Shown here in pieces: positions 52,676 through 62,011 of a DNA stretch of 64,000 nt. The position numbers and the translations under genes are program-made. Position 1 is the stretch's first letter. Each line of letters begins with the position of its first letter. This DNA is from Aliishimia ponticola (GTDB taxonomy: Bacteria; Pseudomonadota; Alphaproteobacteria; Rhodobacterales; Rhodobacteraceae): assembly GCF_004803475.1 (NCBI RefSeq), contig NZ_SRKY01000002.1, positions 558,001 to 622,000 on the forward strand, read 5' to 3'. The notes below the pieces were generated by a model that was not told the origin of the DNA, did not search any database, and saw only the letters and a program-made list of their open reading frames with translations.

Positions 52676-54277
52676 ATGTCCCGATTCCTTCTGACCTCCG
52701 CCGCCATCGCGCTGAGCGCTGGGATGGCACATGCGGATTACACGCTTCACATCATTCACATCAACGATCTGCACAGCCGTATCGAGCCGGTCAGCAAGTA
52801 TGACAGCACCTGCGGCGCGGAAGATGACGCAGAGGGCAAGTGCTTTGGCGGCGTGGCGCGGGTTGCAACGAAAATCAACGAGCTGCGCGACGAATTGACC
52901 GCAGCCGGGGAAAACGTGCTGGTGATGGATGCGGGCGATCAGTTCCAAGGCTCGCTGATGTACACGACCTACAAGGGCGAGGTCGAAGCAGAGATGATGG
53001 AGCGCATCGGCTTTGACGTGATGGCCGTGGGCAACCACGAATTTGATGACGGGCCAGAGGCGCTGTCGGCCTTTGTCGACAAGGTGTCCTTCCCGGTGAT
53101 TTCCGGCAACCTCGATGTTACCGCCTCCAACGTGCTGGCGGGCAAGATCGACGATCATATCGTGCTGGAAGCGGGCGGCGAGAAGATCGGGATCGTTTCG
53201 GCGCTGGCAACGGACACGGTGGACACCTCCAGCCCCGGTCCGAATGTGAAATTCGAGGACGAAATCACCGCGCTGAAGGCGGATGTGGCAGCGTTGGAAG
53301 CGGAAGGCGTGAACAAGATCATCGCGCTGACCCATGTGGGCCTGCCTGCGGATATGATGATCGCCGAAGCCGTGCCGGGCATCGATGCGGTCGTGGGCGG
53401 ACACTCGCACACCTATCTGAGCGCCACCGACAAGAAGCGTCAGGGCGCCTATCCGACCTATGTCAGCCAGGAAGACGGCACGCTGGTTCCGATCGTGCAG
53501 GCCTATGCCTATTCGAAATATGTCGGGCACCTCGTCCTGACCTTCGCGGATGACGGGTCTTTGCTGGATGCCAGCGGCGATACGATCCTGCTGGATGCAA
53601 GCGTTGCCAAGGACGAGGCCATCTCGGCCCGTGTGGCGGAACTGGCCGGGCCGATCGAAGAGCTGAAATCCAAGGTTATCGGCGCGACGGACACCTCGAT
53701 CGAGGGCGCGCGGGAAGTCTGCCGTACGGCGGAATGCCCGATGGGCAACCTTGTCGCTGATGCGATGCTGGACCGGGTGAAGGATCAGGGCGTGAGCATC
53801 GCGATCCAGAACGGTGGCGGGCTGCGCGCGTCCATCGATGCGGGTGAAATCACCATGGGCGAAGTGCTGACCGTGCTGCCGTTCCAGAACACGCTGTCCA
53901 CCTTCGAAGTGACCGGTGCGGAAATCCTTGAAGCGCTGGAAAATGGCGTCAGCCAGGTCGAAGAGGTCAAAGGCCGTTTCCCGCAGGTCGCGGGCATGAC
54001 CTTTACTTGGGATCCGAGCGCACCTGCCGGAAGCCGGATCGTCGATGTGATGGTTGCGGAAGGCGATGGGTTCGTGCCGCTGGACGCGGAAAAGACCTAT
54101 GGCGTGGTGACCAACAACTATGTGCGCAACGGTGGCGACGGCTATCGGATGTTCGCGGGCGAGGACAAGAAGGCCTATGACTTCGGTCCCGACCTTGCGG
54201 ATGTGACGGCGGAGTTCATCACCGCCAAAGGCGACAGCTACACGCCTTACACGGATGGTCGTATCGCGACCAAGTAA
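52676..54277 (+). CDS. Periplasmic 5'-nucleotidase/metallophosphatase, UshA family
   Basis: A 533-residue precursor with a signal peptide (LLTSAAIALSAGMAHA). The metallophosphatase domain has HINDLHSRIEP, DAGDQFQGS, GNHEFDDGP and VVGGHSHTYL, giving two-metal ligands. The C-terminal nucleotidase domain has AIQNGGGLRASI and the substrate stacking segment NYVRNGGDGY. It would free nucleosides from nucleotides outside the cytoplasm, feeding the salvage genes in this window. The ATG at 52676 has GGAG 9 bases upstream. Confidence 0.92.
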   Translation: MSRFLLTSAAIALSAGMAHADYTLHIIHINDLHSRIEPVSKYDSTCGAEDDAEGKCFGGVARVATKINELRDELTAAGENVLVMDAGDQFQGSLMYTTYKGEVEAEMMERIGFDVMAVGNHEFDDGPEALSAFVDKVSFPVISGNLDVTASNVLAGKIDDHIVLEAGGEKIGIVSALATDTVDTSSPGPNVKFEDEITALKADVAALEAEGVNKIIALTHVGLPADMMIAEAVPGIDAVVGGHSHTYLSATDKKRQGAYPTYVSQEDGTLVPIVQAYAYSKYVGHLVLTFADDGSLLDASGDTILLDASVAKDEAISARVAELAGPIEELKSKVIGATDTSIEGAREVCRTAECPMGNLVADAMLDRVKDQGVSIAIQNGGGLRASIDAGEITMGEVLTVLPFQNTLSTFEVTGAEILEALENGVSQVEEVKGRFPQVAGMTFTWDPSAPAGSRIVDVMVAEGDGFVPLDAEKTYGVVTNNYVRNGGDGYRMFAGEDKKAYDFGPDLADVTAEFITAKGDSYTPYTDGRIATK

Positions 54278-54360
54278 GGCCGGGTCGGCGGCGCGGCTCT
54301 GTTTGGCCTTGCGGCCAAAGGCGCCCGCCCGCCAACCCAAGGGGACGGAGTGGATGCCAG

Positions 54361-55041
54361 ATGTGCGGACGGTTCGCGACGACCCTGCCAAATGATGCGA
54401 TGGCGCAGCTTTTCGCGGCTGCGCCATCCAACGATCTCCCCGATATTCCCAATTACAATGTCTGCCCGACCAATCGGGTCGCGGCGGTCTCGTCCGATGT
54501 CTTGGAAGGGGCAGATCCGCAACGGCGGCTGCAACCGATGCGCTGGGGCTTCATCCCGCATTGGTACAAGACACCGTCGGACGGCCCCTTGCTGATCAAT
54601 GCGCGCGCCGAAACGATTGCCGAGAAACCTGCCTTCAAGGCTGCCGCCCGGGCGCGGCGCTGCCTGTTGCCCGCATCGGGGTTTTACGAGTGGACCAAGG
54701 ATGCGGACGGCAATCGCTTGCCATGGTACATTACCCGCGCCGATGGGGCGCCGATTGTCTTTGCCGGGGTTTGGCAGGATTGGGAGAAGGGCGAAGAGCC
54801 GCTGCGAACCTGCGCGATCGTGACCTGTGCGGCCAATCGCGCGATCTCAGAAATTCACCACCGGATGCCGGTGATCCTTGAGCCGGAAAACTGGCCGCTT
54901 TGGTTGGGGGAGGCTGGCAAGGGCGCGGCGGCGCTGATGCGTCCGGCTGCACCAGATGCACTGGTTTGGCACCGTGTCGATCCGGCGGTCAATTCCAACC
55001 GGGCCAGCGGCGCGGCGCTGATTGAGCCACTGGAAAGCTGA
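54361..55041 (+). CDS. yedK: SOS response-associated peptidase YedK/HMCES
   Basis: A 226-residue SRAP protein that crosslinks to abasic sites in single-stranded DNA through Cys2 (MCGRFATT). Other family marks are NARAETIAEKPAFK, LLPASGFYEW with the catalytic Glu, and EIHHRMPVIL with His. It protects DNA at stalled forks in the cytoplasm. A hairpin lies downstream. Confidence 0.95.
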   Translation: MCGRFATTLPNDAMAQLFAAAPSNDLPDIPNYNVCPTNRVAAVSSDVLEGADPQRRLQPMRWGFIPHWYKTPSDGPLLINARAETIAEKPAFKAAARARRCLLPASGFYEWTKDADGNRLPWYITRADGAPIVFAGVWQDWEKGEEPLRTCAIVTCAANRAISEIHHRMPVILEPENWPLWLGEAGKGAAALMRPAAPDALVWHRVDPAVNSNRASGAALIEPLES

Positions 55042-55053
55042 CAACACGGCAAA

Positions 55054-55078
55054 GCCCCGTCTCATACGAGACGGGGGC
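55054..55078. terminator. Hairpin between convergent yedK and cupredoxin-like gene
   Basis: CCCCGTCTC-ATAC-GAGACGGGG (55055-55076) is a 9-base-pair perfect hairpin 13 bases after the yedK stop. There is no long T run on the plus strand and only CTTTG on the minus strand, so it is a weak or two-way terminator. Confidence 0.6.
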
Positions 55079-55102
55079 CGCCATGCTGGAACGAGAGCTG
55101 AA

Positions 55103-55498
55103 TTAGCTGCCGGACAGGTTGGGCTCGTCGAAGGTGATTTCCGCCTTGATCGGCGCTTCGTCGTAGTCACCATATTCGCTGTTCGGCGATGTCTCGTCGG
55201 TGTCATCGTCTTCTTCGGCCGCATAGGCCGCGAAGAACGCGAGTTCCGTTTCTTCGTTGATGGTCAGCTGGCCTTCTTGCTGGTCTCCCAGCGGGCCAAC
55301 GACCCAACCGGTATCCCGGCCGACAACGGTTTGTTCTTCGCCGCTTTCGTTAATGAAAATGACGGAATCCCCGGGCTGCGCGTAAACAACCGACGGGAAG
55401 TAAGAGAACCCGGTCAGCACGACGCGGTGTTCTTCAGAATGGGCAACCGATGCGATACACAGGGCAACGGCGCCAGTGAATTGCCAAATCTTTATCAT
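55103..55498 (-). CDS. Exported cupredoxin-like protein lacking copper ligands
   Basis: A 131-residue precursor with a signal peptide (WQFTGAVALCIASVAHS). The body reads like a plastocyanin/azurin-type cupredoxin (FSYFPSVVYAQPGDSVIFIN). Where the first His ligand is expected there is Gln (GEEQTVV), and where the Cys-His-Met loop should be there is a run rich in Glu, Asp and Ala. So it probably does not bind copper in the usual way. The ATG at 55498 is chosen. Convergent with yedK. Role unknown. Confidence 0.7.
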   Translation of the reverse strand: MIKIWQFTGAVALCIASVAHSEEHRVVLTGFSYFPSVVYAQPGDSVIFINESGEEQTVVGRDTGWVVGPLGDQQEGQLTINEETELAFFAAYAAEEDDDTDETSPNSEYGDYDEAPIKAEITFDEPNLSGS

Positions 55499-55708
55499 AA
55501 TATTCGTCCTCAGCAGCAAGAGTCACGTCTTGGTGGCTCGAAGCATTGTTTAGGTGTGAATTATGGCGCGATAGAGGCAGATTGGGGCGAAATTCGGGCC
55601 GGAACCGGTGCCTTTGGGAAACAGTCTGTTGAACCGGACCGTTTCTGCGTAAAATTGCTACTTCTACTGGTATCAGCGGCGATCTGCCGGTTTTTACTAT
55701 AATTCGGT

Positions 55709-56647
55709 TTAGGTTTGCACGGGTGAGTCGCCTTGGCCCTCAGGGGGGGATGGTGCCGCCTTATGCGGGGCCGCGATCCCGGACAGCCAGGTCCGAAAGG
55801 CTTTGAGCGCGCCGGTCTCCGGGCGGCCCTGTGGCCAGACAAGGTAATAACTGCCGATACTGTCCTGCCGGTCCGGCGCAGCCAGCTCCAACGTGCCGCT
55901 TTCCAGATAGGGTTCCGCCACGAAGGTCGGCAACAGCGCAATCCCCAGCCCATGTACCGCCGCTTGCGCCATGGTCGAAAACTGGTCGAACTGCATCCCC
56001 GGCGTCTTGGGTTGCGGTATGGATTTGGCGCGCAGCCAGCGGTCCCAGCCGCGCGGGCGCGTTTCCAGATGCAAGAGCGTGTGGTCTTGCAGCGGGCCAT
56101 TCATGTGACCGGGGGCGCAGACGGCCAGTACCGTTTCGGGGGCGAGATACATGTGATGCGCGCCGGGCCAATCCTCGCGTCCGAAGTGGATCGCGGCGTC
56201 AAAGGGCTGGGTGCCGAAATCGAACGGGGCCAGCCGGGTCGAAAGGTTCACCGTCACTTCGGGATGGGCGCGTCCGAAGTCGGGCAGGCGCGGGGCCAGC
56301 CAGTGCATCCCGAAGGCGGGCAGGATCGACAGGTTCAGCGCGCCGCCCAGCGGGTTGGTCCGCAGCCCCAGCGTGGCCTTGCCAAGCCGCGTCAGGATTT
56401 CGCGCACATCCTCGGCATAGCGCGCGCCGGCATGGGTCAGGCCAAGGGCGCGCCCTTGCCGTGTCATGAGGGTGACGCCCAGTTGTTCCTCCAATGCTTT
56501 GATCTGCCGCGATACGGCTCCCTGCGTCAGGTTCAGTTCCGCCGCAGCCTGCGTGGCCGATCCGTGGCGCGCTGCGGCCTCGAAGGCGATCAGTGCCGCA
56601 GTAGAAGGCAGAAAACGGCGGGGCAGGGACATATGAGGTTTTCTCAT
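55709..56647 (-). CDS. LysR family regulator, GcvA-like, divergent from gcdH
   Basis: A 312-residue regulator with HTH residues about 18-50 (AFEAAARHGSATQAAAELNLTQGAVSRQIKALEE) and a periplasmic-binding-like effector domain. It shares a 72-base promoter region with the glutaryl-CoA dehydrogenase gene, so it probably regulates it, as GcdR does in other proteobacteria. ATG at 56647 or 56632 could start translation. Confidence 0.9.
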   Translation of the reverse strand: MRKPHMSLPRRFLPSTAALIAFEAAARHGSATQAAAELNLTQGAVSRQIKALEEQLGVTLMTRQGRALGLTHAGARYAEDVREILTRLGKATLGLRTNPLGGALNLSILPAFGMHWLAPRLPDFGRAHPEVTVNLSTRLAPFDFGTQPFDAAIHFGREDWPGAHHMYLAPETVLAVCAPGHMNGPLQDHTLLHLETRPRGWDRWLRAKSIPQPKTPGMQFDQFSTMAQAAVHGLGIALLPTFVAEPYLESGTLELAAPDRQDSIGSYYLVWPQGRPETGALKAFRTWLSGIAAPHKAAPSPPEGQGDSPVQT

Positions 56648-56719
56648 GGTTTGGTGACAAACCCTCGTTAGCCATTCGCGGCGTTCCGTGCAATATTCCG
56701 CGCAAACAAGGTTTCACCG

Positions 56720-57967
56720 ATGGAGGACATGATGCCAGACGATCTGAGCCAGGACGCCCCGCAACTGCGCGCCAAGGATGCGCCCGATCTGGGCCGTTTC
56801 GATTGGGCCGATCCGTTCCGCTTGGCGGATCAATTGACCGAGGACGAGCGCATGATCGCCGACAGCGCGCGCGCTTATGCCGATGAAAAGCTGGCGCCGC
56901 GGGTGATCGACGCCTTCGCGAATGAGGAAACCGATCCGGAGATTTTCCGCGAGATGGGCGAGATGGGCCTGCTGGGCACCACGATTCCCGAAGCCTATGG
57001 CGGTCTGGGCGCGGGCTATGTGTCCTACGGGCTGGTCGCGCGCGAGGTCGAGCGGATCGACAGTGGCTACCGGTCGATGATGTCGGTGCAATCCAGCCTC
57101 GTGATGTATCCGATCTATGCCTACGGTTCGGAAGAGCAGCGGCAGAAATACCTGCCGAAACTTGCCTCGGGTGAGTGGATCGGGTGCTTTGGCCTGACCG
57201 AACCTGATGCCGGCTCCGATCCGGGCAGCATGAAGACGACGGCGAAAAAGACCGATGGCGGCTATGTTCTGAATGGCTCCAAGATGTGGATTTCCAACGC
57301 GCCGATCGCGGATGTCTTCGTGGTCTGGGCCAAGTCCGATGCGCATGGCGGTAAAATCCGTGGCTTCGTTCTGGAAAAGGGCACGAAGGGATTGAGCGCG
57401 CCGAAAATCGGCAACAAGCTGTCGCTGCGCGCCTCCATCACCGGTGAAATCGTGATGGACGGTGTCGAAGTGGGCGAAGACGCGCTGCTGCCGAATGTGG
57501 AGGGGCTCAAAGGCCCGTTCGGCTGTCTGAACCGGGCGCGCTATGGGATTTCTTGGGGGGCAATGGGCGCGGCAGAGTTCTGCTGGCACGCGGCGCGGCA
57601 ATACGGGCTGGACCGCAAGCAATTCGGCAAGCCGCTGGCGCAGACCCAACTGTTCCAGAAGAAACTGGCGGATATGCAGACGGAAATCGCACTGGGTTTG
57701 CAGGCGTCACTGCAAGTGGGTCGCCTGATGGACAAGGCCGAGGCCGCACCCGAGATGATCTCCATCGTGAAGCGCAACAATTGCGGCAAGGCGCTGGATA
57801 TCGCGCGGATGTCGCGTGACATGCATGGCGGTAACGGGATCTCGGGTGAGTTTCAGGTGATCCGCCACATGGTGAACCTTGAAACGGTCAACACCTATGA
57901 AGGCACCCATGATGTGCATGCGCTGATTTTGGGCCGTGCCCAGACGGGGCTGCAGGCATTCTTCTGA
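56720..57967 (+). CDS. gcdH: Glutaryl-CoA dehydrogenase
   Basis: A ~415-residue flavoenzyme that oxidises and decarboxylates glutaryl-CoA to crotonyl-CoA in lysine/tryptophan breakdown. Signatures are [27 protein letters not shown], the [13 protein letters not shown] segment and the catalytic Glu in [12 protein letters not shown]. An ATG at 56732 has GGAGG 5 bases upstream and may be the real start; 56720 is the longest likely one. It is divergent from a LysR gene. Confidence 0.94.
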   Translation: MEDMMPDDLSQDAPQLRAKDAPDLGRFDWADPFRLADQLTEDERMIADSARAYADEKLAPRVIDAFANEETDPEIFREMGEMGLLGTTIPEAYGGLGAGYVSYGLVAREVERIDSGYRSMMSVQSSLVMYPIYAYGSEEQRQKYLPKLASGEWIGCFGLTEPDAGSDPGSMKTTAKKTDGGYVLNGSKMWISNAPIADVFVVWAKSDAHGGKIRGFVLEKGTKGLSAPKIGNKLSLRASITGEIVMDGVEVGEDALLPNVEGLKGPFGCLNRARYGISWGAMGAAEFCWHAARQYGLDRKQFGKPLAQTQLFQKKLADMQTEIALGLQASLQVGRLMDKAEAAPEMISIVKRNNCGKALDIARMSRDMHGGNGISGEFQVIRHMVNLETVNTYEGTHDVHALILGRAQTGLQAFF

Positions 57968-58052
57968 GCGGGGCGTCGGAAACCGCGTCGGTTTCCGGCG
58001 TGCCACCCAGATATTCCAGCGCGGCGGTCTGCCGCCGCGCTGTTCTACGCGA

Positions 58053-59297
58053 TCAGTCCCCGGCCCCGTCGCGCGGGGCGGGCGCGCCGCCTTCAAAGGC
58101 ATTGCCATTGACATAGTCGCAGGGCGCTTCCTGCATCTGCAAATGCAACCCGTCGCCGGTATAGGGATGGGCGCGGGCCAGATCCTCGTCCACCTCGATC
58201 CCAAGCCCCGGCGCGTCGCCAAGCGCAACAAAGCCGTTCTCCACCCGAATACTGCCCTTGATCAGCGCGTCGTGGAACGGCGTCTCGATCGTTTCGGCCA
58301 TCAACAGGTTGGGGATAGAGGTCGCCAGATGCAGGTTCGCGGCCCATTCCACCGGGCCCGCATAAAGATGCGGGGCCATCTGCGCGTTATAGACCTCAGC
58401 CATTGCCGCGATTTTCTTCGTCTCCCAGATACCGCCGGATCGGCCAAGCGCCGGTTGCAGGATCGCCGCCGCCCCGGCCCGCAGCACGGGGGCGAATTCG
58501 GCCTTCGTGGTCAACCGTTCCCCGGTGGCGACGGGGATGCGGACCGCGCGCGCGACCTTGGCCATCTCCTCCACCGCGTCTGGCGGGATCGGTTCTTCGA
58601 ACCAAAGCGGGGAATAAGGCTCCAACGCCTGACCCAGCCGGATCGCCCCGGCGGTGGTGAATTGACCATGGGTGCCGAACAGCAGGTCGGCCTTGTCACC
58701 CACTGCCGCGCGGATCGCTTTGCAAAAGGCCGCCGACTGGCTGATGTCACTCATTGCGGGCATATGTCCGCCGCGCATCGTATAGGGGCCAGCGGGGTCG
58801 AATTTCACGGCGGTATAGCCGCGCGCCACGCAATCGGCAGCCGCTTCGGCGGCCATTTCCGGCGAGGTCCAGAACTCCGCCAATGCGTGCTGTTCCATCG
58901 GATAAAGATAGGTATAGCAGCGCACGCGGTCCCAGACGCGCCCGCCCAGCATCGCCCAGACCGGGCGACCCCGCGCCTTGCCAAGAATATCCCAGCAGGC
59001 GATTTCCAGCCCGGAAAACGCGCCCATCACCGTCAGGTCCGGGCGCTGCGTGAACCCGGAGGAAAACGCCCGCCGGAACATGCGTTCGATATTCTCGGGG
59101 CTATCGCCCTGCATATGCCGCGCAAAGACATCTTCGATCACCGCGCGCATCGCCTCCGGCCCGATGGAAGAGGCATAGCACTCGCCCCAGCCGGTAACAC
59201 CGGTATCGGTGGTCAGCTTCACAAGTATCCAATAGCGCCCGCCCCATCCGGGGGCTGGGGGCGCGGTGATGATAATGTCGAGATCGACAAGCTTCAT
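58053..59297 (-). CDS. Mandelate racemase/muconate lactonizing enzyme family protein
   Basis: A 414-residue enolase-superfamily enzyme, of the acid sugar dehydratase type (galactonate-like). Lys in AVKFDPAGPY is in the usual base position; metal-binding Glu is seen in FEEPIPP and ATGERLTTK. The first metal ligand, usually an Asp in DFHGR, reads GTHGQF here. The catalytic His is in QMAPHLYAG. It likely dehydrates a sugar acid; the exact substrate is unknown. No linked sugar transporter is in view. Confidence 0.85.
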   Translation of the reverse strand: MKLVDLDIIITAPPAPGWGGRYWILVKLTTDTGVTGWGECYASSIGPEAMRAVIEDVFARHMQGDSPENIERMFRRAFSSGFTQRPDLTVMGAFSGLEIACWDILGKARGRPVWAMLGGRVWDRVRCYTYLYPMEQHALAEFWTSPEMAAEAAADCVARGYTAVKFDPAGPYTMRGGHMPAMSDISQSAAFCKAIRAAVGDKADLLFGTHGQFTTAGAIRLGQALEPYSPLWFEEPIPPDAVEEMAKVARAVRIPVATGERLTTKAEFAPVLRAGAAAILQPALGRSGGIWETKKIAAMAEVYNAQMAPHLYAGPVEWAANLHLATSIPNLLMAETIETPFHDALIKGSIRVENGFVALGDAPGLGIEVDEDLARAHPYTGDGLHLQMQEAPCDYVNGNAFEGGAPAPRDGAGD

Positions 59298-59608
59298 TGC
59301 AGGCCACTCCTGTCTGTCCTTGCCGCGACCCTGACGCGCCGCACGGGGCGGAGCAAGCCGGAAACCGACACACCACTGATCCGTCAGCGTCCTTGGGCAA
59401 TGGACTTCATCCTTGCGCGGCAGCGCGCCGGTGGGGGCACAAGCGGCACAGCCCGACAGTCCCGGTCAGCGGATGACTAGAAATCCACGGCGCGGCCCCC
59501 GACAGGGCGAGGGGGGGCTTGCTTCGCCTGTTTCAAAATACTTCGGGGTGAATTGGCCGCAGGCCAAGAGGGGCGGAGCCCCCAGAAACCCGGCCACCCG
59601 CGACGAAG
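59298..59608. other. Gap holding intergenic repeat, copy 3
   Basis: No gene. On the minus strand 59519-59586 reads as a GGGGGCTCCGCCCC hairpin, a TTGGCCTGCGGCCAA hairpin and then CACCCCGAAGTATTTTGAA, the same series as the repeats at 14474 and 18883. It lies after the stop of the zinc alcohol dehydrogenase gene (minus strand), where it may end transcription. Confidence 0.65.
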
Positions 59609-60697
59609 CTACCGGTCGAACATGATCACGTTGCGTTTGGCCGATCCGGTCTTGGTATCCGCGATGGCCTCATTGATCTGATCCAGGCTCCAGCGACCGG
59701 AAATCAATTCGTCCAGTTTCAGGCGACCCTGACCATACAAATCCATCATCCACGGGATGTCGCGTTGAATCACCACATCGCCCATTTTCGATCCGGCCAT
59801 GCCCTGACCCATATAGCTCATGACATCCGGCGCGTATTTCGCTTCGGACCCGGCATGGGGCATACCCACCATGACCAGCTTGCCGCCCCAATGCAGATAG
59901 CGCGGGGCCTGATCATAGGCCGGGATTGCGCCAACGGTGACGAATACCGCATCCGCGCCGCGCCCCATCGCGCGTTGCGCGGCTTTCCACGGTGCTTTAT
60001 GCGTCGCCAGCACGCCGTCCGTCGCGCCGAATTCCCTGGCGATCTCCAGCTTCTCTTCGGTCATATCCACAGCCACGATGCGCCGCGCCCCGGCGATGCG
60101 CGCGCCTTGAATGGCGTTCAGCCCGACACCGCCCGCGCCGATCACGACGACATCCTGCCCGGCTTTCAGCCCGGCGGCATTCACCACGGCGCCGACGCCA
60201 GTGATCACGCCGCAGGCCACCAGCGCGGCGCTGTCCTTGGGAATGTCATCGGGGATCACCACGACCTGCCGATGGCTGACCACGACCTTTTCCGCAAAGG
60301 CGCCGCAGGCCATCGCCTGATGTAGCTTGCCGCCATCGGCTGTCGTGATCGGCCCCTTGTCGCCATCGTAAGGCGTCTCGCAGATGGTGGGCTTTCCCGT
60401 CGCGCAATTGGTGCAGGACCCGCAGGCCCGGATCAGCGTGACGACCACGCTGTCGCCTTCGCGGATGCCAGCCACACCCGGCCCGACCGCCGTCACACGG
60501 CCCGCGGCCTCATGGCCATAGACCGCCGGAAGCGAGCCGCCCCAAGCGCCATCGGCATAGGAAATATCGGAATGACAAATCGCCACCGCATCAAGTGTGA
60601 CTTCGATCTCTTCGGCTTGTGGCGCGCGCAGGTTGATCTGTTCGATCTTCAGCGGCTCTCCGAACGCATGGCATACGGCGGCTTTGATTTTCTGCAC
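59609..60697 (-). CDS. Zinc-dependent alcohol dehydrogenase
   Basis: A 362-residue medium-chain dehydrogenase. The catalytic zinc site uses Cys in AICHSDISYADG and His in YGHEAAGRV; the structural zinc Cys are in CGSCTNCATGKPTIC. The NAD motif VVVIGAGGVGLNAIQGA lies near residue 190. The start is the GTG at 60697, with GGGAGGGAG just upstream; an ATG at 60715 is less supported. It is of the class III/glutathione-like branch by overall features, but the substrate is not known. Confidence 0.9.
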   Translation of the reverse strand: MQKIKAAVCHAFGEPLKIEQINLRAPQAEEIEVTLDAVAICHSDISYADGAWGGSLPAVYGHEAAGRVTAVGPGVAGIREGDSVVVTLIRACGSCTNCATGKPTICETPYDGDKGPITTADGGKLHQAMACGAFAEKVVVSHRQVVVIPDDIPKDSAALVACGVITGVGAVVNAAGLKAGQDVVVIGAGGVGLNAIQGARIAGARRIVAVDMTEEKLEIAREFGATDGVLATHKAPWKAAQRAMGRGADAVFVTVGAIPAYDQAPRYLHWGGKLVMVGMPHAGSEAKYAPDVMSYMGQGMAGSKMGDVVIQRDIPWMMDLYGQGRLKLDELISGRWSLDQINEAIADTKTGSAKRNVIMFDR

Positions 60698-60796
60698 GAT
60701 GTCTCCCTCCCTCATGGTTCTGGAACGCTCGTCCGAAACGGTTAGGCGTTGCAAGCCTGAATGCGCCGGGCATGTCAGACTTGCCGTAGCGTCACT

Positions 60797-61984
60797 TTAG
60801 GCGCGGCGTAGAAAAACAACGAGGCCCAGACCGACAAGTGCGCTGGACAGAAGGAAGGGCGCGCCGGGCAAATAGATCGCCCCATCCGCCCCTGAAAACT
60901 GCCAGAACGTCACCGACATAACGGCATAGCTGAGGATCATCGCAATCGCCGCGACCGAGGTCATCGCACCCTGAAGCTCTCCCTGGGCGTCGTCGCTGAC
61001 CTGTTGCGACATGATGGATTGCAGGGCAGGGGTGATCACACCGGCCAGCGCGGCAATCGGGGTCAGCGCCAGCAAGACAAGCCCGGACCAGATCAGCGCG
61101 GTCAGGACGAAGAACACGACATCCGCCGCCAGCCCATAGATCACCGCACCGCGTTCGCCCAAGACCCGGATCGCCGGGCGGATCAATCCGCCCTGCACGA
61201 TGGCCAGCGACACGCCAAAAAGCGCCAGCGACAGGCCGACGACCGCCTCCGACCAGCCGAACCTCAGCTGCGTGTAATAGGCCCAGACCGCCGGATAGAC
61301 GCCGAAGGCCATCTGATAAAGGAAGTAGACCACCAGAAGGGCGCGGATGCCGGGCAGGTTGTTCAACTGCCGAAATGCGCCGAACGGATTAGCCCGGCGC
61401 CAGCTGAAGGGGCGGCGGATGCGGTCGGTCACAGTCTCGCGCAGGACAAAGTAGCCAAAGATCGCATTGGCCGTGGCCAGAAGCGCGGCAGCATAGAAGG
61501 GCGCGCGGGTGCCGAATTCCGCCAGCACGCCGCCAATGGCGGGGCCCAGCACGAAACCAAGGCCGAAGGCCGCTCCGGCAAGGCCGAAATTGGTGGATTT
61601 CTGCTCGGGCGTGGAAATATCGGCCATATAGGCGTTGGCGGTGGCATGGGTCGCGGCGGTGATACCGCCCACCACACGCCCGGCCAGCAGGATCCATATC
61701 GATCCGGCGACCGCCATGACAAGATAGTCCAGCGCCAGCACCACCAGAGAGATCAGCATGATCGGGCGGCGTCCGAACCTGTCCGACAGGTTGCCCAGAA
61801 GCGGGCCGAAAAGGAATTGCATCACCGCGAATGTGACAGACAGCACCGCGCCCCACAGAACCGCCGATTGCAGCCCGGTGCCCTGCACCTCGCGGATCAG
61901 GGCGGGCATGACCGGAATGATCAGCCCGATCCCCATGGAATCGATCAGCACAGTGATCAGAATGAAGGCAGTTCCGGCACGCAT
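60797..61984 (-). CDS. MFS efflux transporter, TetA-like
   Basis: A 395-residue inner-membrane protein with 12 predicted hydrophobic segments. MFS motif A is in GNLSDRFGRRPIM and the ALIREVQGTG loop fits the TCR/Tet drug efflux group. The first TM holds ITVLIDSMGIGLIIPVMP, the TetA-type D-x-x-G-x-G-x-x-x-P pattern. It lies after pcaB, 27 bases from its stop, so it may be cotranscribed with the aromatic pathway genes. The export substrate is unknown; drug resistance is not proven. Confidence 0.88.
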   Translation of the reverse strand: MRAGTAFILITVLIDSMGIGLIIPVMPALIREVQGTGLQSAVLWGAVLSVTFAVMQFLFGPLLGNLSDRFGRRPIMLISLVVLALDYLVMAVAGSIWILLAGRVVGGITAATHATANAYMADISTPEQKSTNFGLAGAAFGLGFVLGPAIGGVLAEFGTRAPFYAAALLATANAIFGYFVLRETVTDRIRRPFSWRRANPFGAFRQLNNLPGIRALLVVYFLYQMAFGVYPAVWAYYTQLRFGWSEAVVGLSLALFGVSLAIVQGGLIRPAIRVLGERGAVIYGLAADVVFFVLTALIWSGLVLLALTPIAALAGVITPALQSIMSQQVSDDAQGELQGAMTSVAAIAMILSYAVMSVTFWQFSGADGAIYLPGAPFLLSSALVGLGLVVFLRRA

Positions 61985-62011
61985 GGGCGGATCAGCGGGA
62001 ACAGGCGGGGA

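Noticed and set aside
60797-61984. A tetracycline resistance gene
   Set aside because: Only the general TetA-like MFS pattern is visible; linkage to pca genes suggests a metabolite or other exporter, so resistance is not claimed.
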